From positions 186,001-250,000 of the forward strand of contig JAXOFM010000004.1 in the NCBI GenBank assembly GCA_044841755.1: a stretch of DNA of 64,000 bases. Direction: 5' to 3'. This DNA is from CAZAPO01 sp044841755. Its GTDB lineage: Bacteria > Bacteroidota > Bacteroidia > Flavobacteriales > Flavobacteriaceae. Shown piece by piece: positions 43,601 to 51,481 of this stretch; the first letter of the stretch is position 1; every line of letters begins with the position of its first letter. Below the pieces are notes generated by a model. That model was given only the letters and a program-made list of their open reading frames with translations. It did not search any database and was not told where the DNA came from. Both the position numbers and the translations under genes were made by a program.

Positions 43601-43799
43601 GACCTATAACTCCTGTAGAAGTAACACTTCTTCCTCCTCTAAAAGGACCAATATTTCTCCATTTAAATCCGTTGAATTCTTTGTCAGAAACAAGTTGTTT
43701 AACTTCAGTTTTCTTTTCTTTTTTGTTTCGTCGCTGTGCTTCAATATTTGAAGTAAGACTTAGGCACAAAATAAGGGCAAGAAGTTTTAATGATTTCAT
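40647..43799 (-). CDS. BNR/VPS10-like beta-propeller protein
   Basis: 1050 residues with a signal peptide (LLALILCLSLTSNIEA). Many BNR/Asp-box repeats (STDGGKNWKKV, STDAGKTWKHIG, SDDGLLHITKNGGQSW) build sialidase- or sortilin-like propellers over the first 700 residues; a beta domain and a helical C-terminus follow (about 900-1040). Proteins of this type are labelled glycosyl hydrolase but usually lack sialidase catalytic residues; a peptide- or glycan-binding role is possible. It lies between two tricorn-like protease genes, the second only 3 bp downstream, so it likely works with them. A terminator precedes it and it should have its own promoter. Confidence 0.85.
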   Translation of the reverse strand: MKSLKLLALILCLSLTSNIEAQRRNKKEKKTEVKQLVSDKEFNGFKWRNIGPFRGGRSVTSTGVIGQQHTYYMGTTGGGVWKTTDDGITWKNISDGFFKTGTVGAIAVAESDPNVVVVGMGEHAARGVMTSMGDGVYKSTDAGKTWKHIGLDNSRHISDVIIHPTNPNIIYVTAQGAQYGPTEERGVYRSTDGGKNWKKVLYVNDRTGASSLSMDMNNPRILYASMWQHARYPWTMESGGDKSGLYKSTDGGDTWKKMEGGLPKEFGKSGISVSRANSNRVFAVIEAEGKKGGVYRSDDAGKKWTQVNSNRVNIARSWYYMEIFADPQNENIVYVLNAPVMKSIDGGRSFSNVPVPHGDNHHLWINPNNNQIMINSNDGGANISHNGGRSWSTQQNQPTSQFYRVITDNLVPYNVYGGQQDNSAIAITSRTNDFGIDWKDWYSVAGCESAYLAFDPDNPEVVYGGCYQGIIEKWIAGSREGKPIKAYPELGLGVLPKDFKYRYNWNAPIISSPHDRNTIYHAGNVVFKTQDGGNSWDVVSPDLTRNDESKHGPGGRPYTNEGAGGENYNTIMYLVESPHEEGVLYAGSDDGLLHITKNGGQSWANITMKGINEGIINSIEVSPHDPATAYVAVMRYKFQDLKPYVYKTTNYGETWTKITDGFDDPHGFVRVVREDKNIKGLLYAGTETGLYVSFDDGQNWQKLQLNLPVVPINDLYIQDNDLVAATAGRSFWILDDLAPIQNVKTEKQEVNIFKPKDSYLIFGGSTTNTPGVGTNPKTGVTFDYYLAEKPDSLKLKLEVLQNGKVIRNISSKKPKGFKSWPGGPSRPQVLPAKKGYNRFTWNFSKDPLPAVDNVFVFGDYSGSTVPPGDYTLRLSLGENTAEIVATVLQNPKVKASKADIDEQQKVLGQIEDAIKDIHESVNNMRSAKSQLEGYAKLLKDNEDAKDLLDKGKELIKRIETWERNLIQPDQKTFQDVINFNNKLSAKLMHLKGFVDVAEPKVTEGAKELLNDLLATWTTFKNDRDAIINTEMANYNNQFKNLNLPALIIKN

Positions 43800-43863
43800 T
43801 GGTTGGTTGTTTTGATTAAAAATTAAACAATAAATATAAGATTTTTCTCAAGCTGAATGAGAT

Positions 43864-43901
43864 AAAAAATTCCGACTTTCTAAATACTCTGAAAGCCGGA
43901 A
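43864..43901 (-). terminator. Terminator between tricorn-like gene 2 and the BNR gene
   Basis: An 11-bp stem with one G-T pair (43870-43880 and 43891-43901) and six T on the minus-strand side follow 7 bp after the stop at 43908. It suggests that the large gene at 43908 is a transcription unit separate from the BNR gene downstream. Confidence 0.8.
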
Positions 43902-43907
43902 AATGAC

Positions 43908-46900
43908 TTAATTTTTCACCTTAATTGGGTGAGGCGGAGTCACCATTTCTACTGGTGGATTTTCCTTTAATTCTTTTAAGGCAATTTCAATAGCTCTTTC
44001 AAGTTGAGGATCATGACCCTTAATAACTAATTCTGGCCACTGTTCAACTTCGATATCAGGAGCAACACCTTCATTTTCAACCCTAAATCCATTTTCAGAA
44101 TAGAAGCCAACATTAGGTGCGGTTACAATACCTCCATCAATAAATTCTGGGTAACCAAGAACACCAACTAATCCTCCCCAGGTACGTTTACCAACTATGG
44201 TTCCCATTTTAAATCTTTTGAACATCCACGGTAAGTAGTCTCCACCAGATCCAGCAGTTTCATCAGTAATCATCACTTTAGGTCCTTGTATGGACGCACT
44301 CGGAGCTTTATGATCTTTTCCGTAGCGATAATTCCAATATGATTGAAGCGGTTTTTTGAGCATATCAATATAATAATCAGCTAGCTGTCCACCTCCATTA
44401 AATCTTTCGTCTATAATGATAGCTTTTTTATCTGCTTGAGGGAAGAAGTATCTTTTAAAATAGGTGTGTCCAGCTCCAGCTGTATTTGGTACATAAACAT
44501 AAGCCACCTGACCATTTGTGGCTTCGTGAACTTTTCTCATATTGCCTTCAACCCAATCTCTGTTGCGCAATGCATTTTCATTAGATATAGTAGTAACTTT
44601 AACTTCTCTGGCATCACTGCCATCAGCTTTTTTTCCGACTCTAAGTTTAACAATCTTATTTCCTGTATTTTCAAAATAACTGTAAAGATTATCTCTGGCG
44701 GTTACATTTTTACTATTTACGCTTATAATATATTCACCTTCTTTTATGTTAACACCCGGTTCGGTAAGCGGTGAGCGTAAATTAGGATTCCAGTTAAGTC
44801 CTCCATAGATTTTTTTAATCTGATAGCGATTATTCTTGGTTGTATAATCTGCACCAAGTAATCCACCTCTTGTAAGTTCTCTACTATTTTTCATGCGATC
44901 TCCCTGACTGCTAAATCTGTGGTGGCCAACAACAAGCTCACTAAACATCCATCGCATTACTCTATATAGATCAGACTTGCAACTTAAATGAGGTAAGAAT
45001 GTGCGATATTTCTCTTTCATTGCATTCCAATCGACACCATGCATATTTGGGTCGTAGAAATAGTCTCGGTTAACTCGCCATGCCTCTTCAAAAATATTAT
45101 TCCACTCATCCTTTGGGTTAATCTTAATTTTAACACTTGAAAAATTAATTGGACCATCTTTAGGTTTAACACCTGTATCTGTTATACCAATAGAACCATT
45201 ATTTACGTACATCATTTTTTTACCCTTTGCTGAAATAGCAAAATCTGAAGCCGGCATAATGGCTGTTGCTTTTCTCTTCTTAAGGTCGAATTTGCTTAAG
45301 GTTAATTTATTGTCCTTAGTAGCTATGTAGAAGAGTTCTCCTTCTTTGGCAATGCCCAAATTTCTATAATTTGAAGGTGGTATTGGCATATCTACAATTC
45401 GATTTGCCAACCCATCAAAGTCTATTGTTAGTACTTTGTTCTTTTCCTCATTCTCTTTTTTATCTTCTTTTTTATCTTCTTTTTTATCTTCATTTTTTAC
45501 TTCTTCCTCGTCATTTTCCTTCACAAATGGTGAAACAGTTTCTTTTTGAAGAGTTACTAAATATATTGAATTGGTGGCAACCATATCGTTGTTGGACTGA
45601 TCAAACCAGTTAACCACAGGGCCAGCATCGGTTGAAGCAACCATATATAAATACTTACCACTAGGGTCAAAGATAGGTTCAGCTACATTAGCTAAGCCAT
45701 CAGAAATAGGATAAGATTGGTTTTCGCCTAATGAGTAAACTGATGCTCGTTCAAAATTGGTTTGTCCAATTGTAGTGTAAGCCACCCAATTGGAATCATG
45801 AGACCAACTCCCAAAAAGCTCTCTAAAAATTCCTGGGAAATACATTTCATCTGATGCAATTTTAGTAGTTTTATTTGTAGTCCTGTCAAATACATAAAGA
45901 CTTCGACCATTGTCTACAAAACAAACTTTCTTACTGTCTGGAGACCAATGTAAATAAGCATAAAAGCCTGCACCATTTAATTGATGTTTAGTAACATTAC
46001 CTGTTACAATACTTTTAAAATGCAAAGCGTATTCTCCAGATTCATCAGAGAAATACGCTATGGTTTTTCCGTCTGGTGACCATTCTGGAAATTTTTCATG
46101 GACCCCTGTACTAGCAGTTAAATTATTTGCATCTCCTTTTTTTGCAGGAACTGTAACTATATCACCTCTAAAATCTACAACGATTCTATTTCCAGAGGGT
46201 GAGATTCCACCCCAACGAACATAATTCTTTCCTGAAACATACCGCTCTCTTAATTCGAGGAGATCGGTAGAAATATTAAATTGTAATTTTTTAGAATTTC
46301 CGGTGCTAGGATTAAACATAAATAAATGTCCAGCTTGTTCAAAAACTACATTTCCTGCATTCGCTGTGAGATCTACAACCGGGAAATCCTTAAAATGCGT
46401 ATGTTGTTTAACTTCTTTAGTAGTTACATTATAACTGTACAGATTAAATTCACCATTAGAATCGCTTCTGTAATATACATGATTACCCATCCATTGAGGT
46501 TTTGTAATATTACCTTGATTTCCTGATCTTGGGATCTCAACTACTTTGTGATTTCTTTTATTATAGAGCCAAATCCTAGTTTCCATACCACCTCTATAAT
46601 GCTTCCATTGTCCATAAGGCTCATACAAAGGTGTATATGCTATATGATTTCCATCATCTGAGTTTGTTGCCCAAAAGGCATTTGGAATATCTAATTGTGT
46701 TACTGCACCTCCATTGATTGATACTGTATATAATTGAAAATACCTTCCAGTAAATGTGTTACGTCTAGAGGCAAATGTAATGGTCTTTCCATCTGGTGAG
46801 AAATCCCGAACAAGATCTGCACCTGGGTGCCAAGTTAAACGATTTGGAATTCCGCCATTTACAGGGATAGTGTAAACATCTGTATTACCATCATATTGTG

Positions 46901-47156
46901 CATTAAATGCAATAGTCTTTCCGTCAGGTGAAAATACTGGACTACTTTCAATTCCTTTATCAATGGTTAATCGAGTAGGGTTTGTTCCATCAATATTAGC
47001 TACCCAAAGATCTTCGGCGTAAATAAAAGCAACATGGCTTTGACTAACGGCAGGCTGAGAAAGGAGTTTTGTGTCCTTATTTATCTGAGCTGTTATTGAT
47101 ATAGGTGAAATAAAAATAAAAAGGAGAAGGGCAACGAGTTTTTGGTTGGTCGTCAT
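43908..47156 (-). CDS. Tricorn-like S41 protease (2)
   Basis: 1082 residues with signal peptide, N-terminal WD40-like propeller units (FSPDGKTIAFNAQYDG, WSPDGKTIAYFSDESG), an acidic/basic linker with KEDK repeats, then the C-terminal tricorn, PDZ and S41 parts (ETAGSGGDYLPWMFKRF with the nucleophile, IIDERFNGGGQLADYY). It has nearly the same length and architecture as the protease at 37404, so they arose by duplication. It ends at a terminator before the BNR gene. Confidence 0.9.
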   Translation of the reverse strand: MTTNQKLVALLLFIFISPISITAQINKDTKLLSQPAVSQSHVAFIYAEDLWVANIDGTNPTRLTIDKGIESSPVFSPDGKTIAFNAQYDGNTDVYTIPVNGGIPNRLTWHPGADLVRDFSPDGKTITFASRRNTFTGRYFQLYTVSINGGAVTQLDIPNAFWATNSDDGNHIAYTPLYEPYGQWKHYRGGMETRIWLYNKRNHKVVEIPRSGNQGNITKPQWMGNHVYYRSDSNGEFNLYSYNVTTKEVKQHTHFKDFPVVDLTANAGNVVFEQAGHLFMFNPSTGNSKKLQFNISTDLLELRERYVSGKNYVRWGGISPSGNRIVVDFRGDIVTVPAKKGDANNLTASTGVHEKFPEWSPDGKTIAYFSDESGEYALHFKSIVTGNVTKHQLNGAGFYAYLHWSPDSKKVCFVDNGRSLYVFDRTTNKTTKIASDEMYFPGIFRELFGSWSHDSNWVAYTTIGQTNFERASVYSLGENQSYPISDGLANVAEPIFDPSGKYLYMVASTDAGPVVNWFDQSNNDMVATNSIYLVTLQKETVSPFVKENDEEEVKNEDKKEDKKEDKKENEEKNKVLTIDFDGLANRIVDMPIPPSNYRNLGIAKEGELFYIATKDNKLTLSKFDLKKRKATAIMPASDFAISAKGKKMMYVNNGSIGITDTGVKPKDGPINFSSVKIKINPKDEWNNIFEEAWRVNRDYFYDPNMHGVDWNAMKEKYRTFLPHLSCKSDLYRVMRWMFSELVVGHHRFSSQGDRMKNSRELTRGGLLGADYTTKNNRYQIKKIYGGLNWNPNLRSPLTEPGVNIKEGEYIISVNSKNVTARDNLYSYFENTGNKIVKLRVGKKADGSDAREVKVTTISNENALRNRDWVEGNMRKVHEATNGQVAYVYVPNTAGAGHTYFKRYFFPQADKKAIIIDERFNGGGQLADYYIDMLKKPLQSYWNYRYGKDHKAPSASIQGPKVMITDETAGSGGDYLPWMFKRFKMGTIVGKRTWGGLVGVLGYPEFIDGGIVTAPNVGFYSENGFRVENEGVAPDIEVEQWPELVIKGHDPQLERAIEIALKELKENPPVEMVTPPHPIKVKN
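45455..45490 (-). repeat. 12-bp tandem repeat in a protease linker
   Basis: Three perfect copies of a 12-base unit (plus strand CTTTTTTATCTT), encoding repeated Lys-Glu-Asp-Lys in the linker between propeller and protease core. Such short repeats can gain or lose units without breaking the frame. Confidence 0.85.
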
Positions 47157-47302
47157 AATGTTTAGATTAATTAAAATAATTACCAGTGGTTATTTTAGAA
47201 TAACCTAACACGTTAATTAATGTCAAGGAAAGATTGGAACTCGATGAGTAATTTGTAGGAATATAAATATACTATTAATTTAATTATCCTTGAATTCGGA
47301 TA

Positions 47303-47334
47303 TAAAAAAAGCGTCAGTTTTTTTCTGACGCTTT
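47303..47334 (-). terminator. lysA terminator
   Basis: Arms 47308-47317 and 47325-47334 (AAAGCGTCAG / CTGACGCTTT), seven-base loop, T run on the minus strand, 18 bp after the lysA stop. Confidence 0.85.
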
Positions 47335-47352
47335 GTATGTAATAGTTTTAAG

Positions 47353-48585
47353 TTATTTTTTGACTGTTTCTTTTTTGGAACTAAGATCCACTGTAACTTG
47401 ATTATGTAATAGGTCATCGAAGGTTTCACGCTTCCTTATAAGGTGAGCTTCATTATTATACCAAAGTACTTCAGCTGGACGAAAACGAGAATTGTAATTG
47501 CTAGACATGGTGAAGCAGTAAGCTCCTGCATTCTTAAAAGCTAAAATATCACCTTCTTTAATTTCTGCAATTCTTCGATTGTTTGCAAACGTGTCCGTTT
47601 CACATATATAACCAACTACTGAATAAAAACGCTTTCTTCCTTTAGGATTAGATATGTTAATGATTTCATGTTGTGATCCATATAACATAGGTCTGATTAA
47701 ATGATTGAAACCAGAATCTACTTGTGCAAAAACTGTTGAGGTAGTTTGTTTAACCACATTTACATTTACTAAAAAGTAACCAGATTCACTAACCAGGAAC
47801 TTTCCAGGTTCAAAAGCAAGTGTTAGTTCTCTACCATAGTTTGCGCAGAATTTTTTAAAGCGAGTAGTTAACTTTTTACCAAACTCTTCTATATCAGTTT
47901 CTATGTCACCTTCTTTATAAGGTACTTTAAATCCTGATCCAAAATCAATGAACTCTAAGTCTTTAAAATTCAAAGCAGTTTCAAATAATATTTCGCTTGC
48001 GTATAGGAACACATCAATATCTAAAATATCACTTCCTGTATGCATATGTATACCATTAATATGCATACCTGTATTTTCAACAATGCGCAAAATATGAGGT
48101 ATTTGGTGAATTGAAATACCAAATTTTGAATCGATATGACCAACAGAAATGTTAGTGTTTCCACCAGCCATTACATGCGGATTGATTCTGATACAAACAG
48201 GAATGTCTGGATTTGCACTTCCGAATTGCTCTAATATTGAAAGGTTATCAATATTAATTTGTACACCAAGTTTGGCAACTTCTTCAATCTCTGAAATTGA
48301 AACACCGTTAGGTGTATAGATAATATCTTCAGGTTTAAATCCAGCATATAAACCTAGTTTTACTTCTTGTATAGAAACGGTGTCTAAGCACGAACCTAAA
48401 CTGTTTAAAAATTTTAAAACAGAGACATTAGATAACGCTTTAGCAGCATAATTGATTCTTAAACTTTGTATTTTATTAAATGCAGAAGTAAGGCGTTTAT
48501 ATTGTGACTCTATCTTATGTGCATCATATACATATACTGGACTTCCAAAATCATTTGCTATTTTTTGTAGCTGTAAATTGTTCAT
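47353..48585 (-). CDS. lysA: Diaminopimelate decarboxylase
   Basis: Last step of lysine synthesis: PLP-dependent decarboxylation of meso-diaminopimelate. 410 residues; the PLP lysine is K49 in INYAAKALSN, the phosphate-binding GSGFKVPY and the C-terminal substrate site GYICETDTFANNR and NAGAYCFTMSSNYNSR are conserved. Monocistronic, with a consensus promoter and its own terminator, divergent from sucC. Confidence 0.95.
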   Translation of the reverse strand: MNNLQLQKIANDFGSPVYVYDAHKIESQYKRLTSAFNKIQSLRINYAAKALSNVSVLKFLNSLGSCLDTVSIQEVKLGLYAGFKPEDIIYTPNGVSISEIEEVAKLGVQINIDNLSILEQFGSANPDIPVCIRINPHVMAGGNTNISVGHIDSKFGISIHQIPHILRIVENTGMHINGIHMHTGSDILDIDVFLYASEILFETALNFKDLEFIDFGSGFKVPYKEGDIETDIEEFGKKLTTRFKKFCANYGRELTLAFEPGKFLVSESGYFLVNVNVVKQTTSTVFAQVDSGFNHLIRPMLYGSQHEIINISNPKGRKRFYSVVGYICETDTFANNRRIAEIKEGDILAFKNAGAYCFTMSSNYNSRFRPAEVLWYNNEAHLIRKRETFDDLLHNQVTVDLSSKKETVKK

Positions 48586-48601
48586 GTCTAAAAATTTTGA
48601 C

Positions 48602-48634
48602 CAAATATATTTTTTTGATTTGTAATTCTATCAA
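48602..48634 (-). promoter_or_regulatory. lysA promoter
   Basis: TTG (48634-48632), 22-base spacer and TATATTTG (48609-48602) on the minus strand, about 16 bases before the lysA ATG. Exact match to the -7 element; the spacing is at the long end of the usual range. Confidence 0.6.
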
Positions 48635-48724
48635 TACTAACAGTATTTAAATAAATAAAACTATTTGTTAAATAAATAACACTTGTAAAGAATGTAAAAT
48701 ATTATCATCAATCCTGTAAAAATA

Positions 48725-48756
48725 TTGGTGTAATTAATTGCTATTATTTACTTTTG
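48725..48756 (+). promoter_or_regulatory. sucC promoter
   Basis: TTG (48725-48727), 21-base spacer and TACTTTTG (48749-48756), an exact TAnnTTTG match, 25 bases before the ATG of sucC. Confidence 0.65.
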
Positions 48757-48781
48757 CCGCATCTTAATTAGTAAGCAAGTT

Positions 48782-49972
48782 ATGAATTTACACGAATATC
48801 AAGGAAAAGAAATTTTAAGCAGTTTTGGAGTGCGTATTCAAAGAGGAATTGTTGCTCAAACTCCGGCTGAAGCCGTAACTGCTGCAAAGCAGCTAAACGA
48901 AGAAACAGGAACAAGCTGGTATGTTGTTAAAGCTCAAGTTCACGCTGGTGGACGAGGTAAAGGAGGCGGAGTAAAACTTGCTAAGAGTTTAGAAGAGGTT
49001 GAAACTATTTCCAATGATATTATTGGAATGAACTTAATCACTCCTCAAACATCTGCTGAAGGAAAGAAGGTTCATCAAGTGTTAATTGCTGAAGATGTTT
49101 ATTATCCAGGAGAAACTGAAACAGATGAGTTTTATATGTCTGTTTTATTAAATAGAGGAACTGGAAGAAATATGATCATGTATTCTACTGAAGGTGGAAT
49201 GGATATTGAAACCGTTGCTGAAGAAACTCCTCATTTAATATTTACTGAAGAAGTAGATCCAGCAGTTGGATTACTTCCTTTCCAGGCAAGAAGAGTCGCT
49301 TTTAATTTAGGTCTTTCTGGATTAGCTTTTAAAGAGATGGTAAAGTTTGTAATGGCGCTTTACACAGCTTATATAAAATCTGACTCTTCATTATTTGAGA
49401 TCAATCCGGTTTTAAAAACTAGTGATAATAAGATCATGGCAGTTGATGCTAAAGTAACTATTGATGACAATGCTTTATATCGTCATAAAGATTATGCTGA
49501 ATTAAGAGATGTACGTGAAGAAAATCCTATAGAAGTTGAAGCTGGAGCGTTAGGTTTAAACTATGTTGATCTTGATGGTAATGTTGGATGTATGGTTAAT
49601 GGAGCTGGTTTAGCTATGGCAACTATGGATCTAATTAAACAAGCAGGTGGAGATCCGGCAAACTTTTTAGATGTTGGTGGTACAGCTGATGCTGCTCGTG
49701 TTGAAGCGGCTTTTAGAATTATATTAAAAGATCCTAATGTAAAAGCTATATTAATTAACATCTTTGGTGGAATTGTTCGTTGTGATAGGGTAGCACAAGG
49801 TGTTATAGATGCTTATAAAAATATGGGAACTATAGATGTTCCAATTATTGTAAGATTACAAGGAACTAATGCAGACATTGCTAAAGAGTTAATTGATGGT
49901 TCTGGATTAGATGTACAAAGTGCTGTAGAGTTTCAAGAAGCTGCAGATAAAGTACAAGCAGTTTTAGCTTAG
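48782..49972 (+). CDS. sucC: Succinyl-CoA synthetase beta subunit (ADP-forming)
   Basis: TCA-cycle enzyme that couples succinyl-CoA cleavage to ATP formation. 396 residues; the ATP-grasp N-terminus (MNLHEYQGKEILSSFGV, KAQVHAGGRGKGGGVKLA) and the CoA-ligase part (GCMVNGAGLAMATMDLI, NFLDVGGTAD, NIFGGIVRCD) are complete. The alpha subunit gene sucD is not adjacent, in contrast to the proteobacterial sucCD operon, but this split is common in flavobacteria. Confidence 0.96.
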   Translation: MNLHEYQGKEILSSFGVRIQRGIVAQTPAEAVTAAKQLNEETGTSWYVVKAQVHAGGRGKGGGVKLAKSLEEVETISNDIIGMNLITPQTSAEGKKVHQVLIAEDVYYPGETETDEFYMSVLLNRGTGRNMIMYSTEGGMDIETVAEETPHLIFTEEVDPAVGLLPFQARRVAFNLGLSGLAFKEMVKFVMALYTAYIKSDSSLFEINPVLKTSDNKIMAVDAKVTIDDNALYRHKDYAELRDVREENPIEVEAGALGLNYVDLDGNVGCMVNGAGLAMATMDLIKQAGGDPANFLDVGGTADAARVEAAFRIILKDPNVKAILINIFGGIVRCDRVAQGVIDAYKNMGTIDVPIIVRLQGTNADIAKELIDGSGLDVQSAVEFQEAADKVQAVLA

Positions 49973-49999
49973 AAAGAATATAATAAAATATATATTGCT

Positions 50000-50032
50000 A
50001 AAGAGTGGTGTTTTACACTACTCTTTTTTTTT
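50000..50032 (+). terminator. sucC terminator
   Basis: Ten-pair stem with one G-T (50001-50010 and 50016-50025) followed by a run of T. From here to 50324 the sequence is AT-rich and I see no gene in it. Confidence 0.85.
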
Positions 50033-50324
50033 GAAAAAATTTTTATCAAGCAATTCCTATTAATATAATATGTGTTGTTTAGAGCAAATTTTTTAAAAGC
50101 GAACAAAAATTATTAATAATTAAGTCGACAACGTCAATTTTAATAATTTAATTAAGGATCCAACTTAGTAAATTATTAACGGGAACCTAATAGCAAAGGG
50201 TTCTTTATTATTCTTCATTTTTCAGCCGACAAACCTTTACTGATAGTTTACTAATTCCATTGAAAAGCAATTTGTTAACTGTGTATTAATTAACGTTAAA
50301 CATGTGTTAATATCTAAATTTCTG

Positions 50325-50353
50325 TGTAACATTTACGTTCTATATGCAGTCTA
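50325..50353 (+). promoter_or_regulatory. Putative ECF-sigma promoter
   Basis: TGTAAC (50325-50330), 18-base spacer, GTCTA (50349-50353), a close relative of the element at 7837-7864 (17-base spacer). It is about 45 bases before the exported-protein gene at 50400. Confidence 0.5.
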
Positions 50354-50399
50354 TAAGATGTCAATCAATTTTTTATCAATCAATTTAAAACGAACAATT

Positions 50400-50747
50400 A
50401 TGAGACAATTAAAAGCTTTATTATTAGTATTAGCCTTAACATTTAGTAGTACGTTAATGGCAAACACAAATCCAGAAGATCGTGCAACAGAATCTGCTGC
50501 AATTACTACCAAAATTGGAAAACTTCTTAAAGATCCAGGATTTTTAGTAGATGGCGAATTAACTGCCAATGTAAGAATGGTATTGAATAAGCACAATGAG
50601 TTAGTTGTGTTATCTGTAGAATCAGATAATCAAAATCTTGAAGGATTCATTAAGAATAGATTGAATTACGAGAAACTATCTGAATCTTACGAATCAATTG
50701 ATGGTGAATTTATAGTCCCTGTAAGGATTACACCTGAAGAAGAATAA
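50400..50747 (+). CDS. Small exported protein of unknown function
   Basis: Start set at the ATG at 50400: the earlier start would include the putative promoter, and a clear signal peptide begins here (MRQLKALLLVLALTFSSTLMA). The mature part is about 95 residues, with KIGKLLKDPGFLVDGELTAN and VLNKHNELVVLSVES, a small alpha/beta layout like a TonB-C-type energy-transducing domain in miniature; that likeness is only an impression. Single gene with an ECF-like promoter and terminator, which suggests an envelope-stress or surface-signal role. Confidence 0.7.
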   Translation: MRQLKALLLVLALTFSSTLMANTNPEDRATESAAITTKIGKLLKDPGFLVDGELTANVRMVLNKHNELVVLSVESDNQNLEGFIKNRLNYEKLSESYESIDGEFIVPVRITPEEE

Positions 50748-50771
50748 TAATCTTCATTTGAATTAGTCTTG

Positions 50772-50801
50772 AAACTCCTAAGTGATCTTAGGAGTTTTTT
50801 T
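50772..50801 (+). terminator. Terminator of the small exported protein gene
   Basis: Arms 50772-50782 and 50787-50797 (AAACTCCTAAG / CTTAGGAGTTT) and a T run. Confidence 0.85.
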
Positions 50802-51060
50802 ATGCATATTTGTTAACATATGATAATGACTTAGAGGCAATGTTTGAAGCAAAAACGAACGAAAGAATTTCTTATTTAGTATATTAATCAAAATTATTTA
50901 ATTTACTGATTTTTAGTTTATTATGAATAAATTTATTGTCAACACTATAAAAATCACGATAAAATGCTCCATTTTTTTCGATGAGATACATTATATCGAC
51001 GATTATTAAAGTATAATTATCTCTACTTTTATGTAATAATTATTTAATTCACCTTCGGCT
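50802..51060. other. AT-rich intergenic gap without recognised feature
   Basis: About 260 bases between the terminator and the TerB-like gene. A near-consensus TACTTTTA lies about 30 bases before the ATG at 51061, without a partner TTG. I see no ORF of note, RNA structure or repeat. Confidence 0.5.
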
Positions 51061-51462
51061 ATGATAAATCGTGTTGAAAAGTTAAGTCTGCTGTCGGAAA
51101 TGATAGCATTCGCCCGAATTGATAATAGCTTAAAAGAGATTGAGTACAATTTCTTGCTTGGTGTAGCTAAACAGCTAGAAATTACCAGGGAGGATTTTGA
51201 TTACTTACTCGACAATCCTGTAACTCATATTCATTTAAAATCGCATAGTGAAAGAATCGTACAGTTTCACCGATTGGTTTTGTTAATGAATTTAGATGGA
51301 GAAGTAGATGAAAAAGATCTAATACGCCTACATAATTTTGGATTAAGAATGGGACTTGGTTACGAAGCCATTACAAAGGTTCTTGACCTTATGGAGAGTT
51401 TTCCTCAAAAGGTTATTCCTCCAGATTTCTTGATCGATATTTTTAAAACACAGTATAACTAA
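51061..51462 (+). CDS. TerB-like protein
   Basis: 133 residues, all helical, cytoplasmic. The pattern LLSEMIAFARIDNSLKEIEY with LVLLMNLDGEVDEKDL is the duplicated acidic helix motif of TerB/DjlA N-terminal domains (metal-binding Asp/Glu). Function in this group is unknown; no other ter genes are near. It converges with uvrB (19-bp gap). Confidence 0.75.
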   Translation: MINRVEKLSLLSEMIAFARIDNSLKEIEYNFLLGVAKQLEITREDFDYLLDNPVTHIHLKSHSERIVQFHRLVLLMNLDGEVDEKDLIRLHNFGLRMGLGYEAITKVLDLMESFPQKVIPPDFLIDIFKTQYN

Positions 51463-51481
51463 AAGACGAACTATAGAAAAA

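Noticed and set aside
42063..43751. Antisense ORFs inside the BNR and protease genes
   Set aside because: Frames overlap strongly supported long genes and have no domains or starts of their own.
51061..51462. Tellurite-resistance ter operon
   Set aside because: Only a single TerB-like gene; no terC, terD or terZ nearby.
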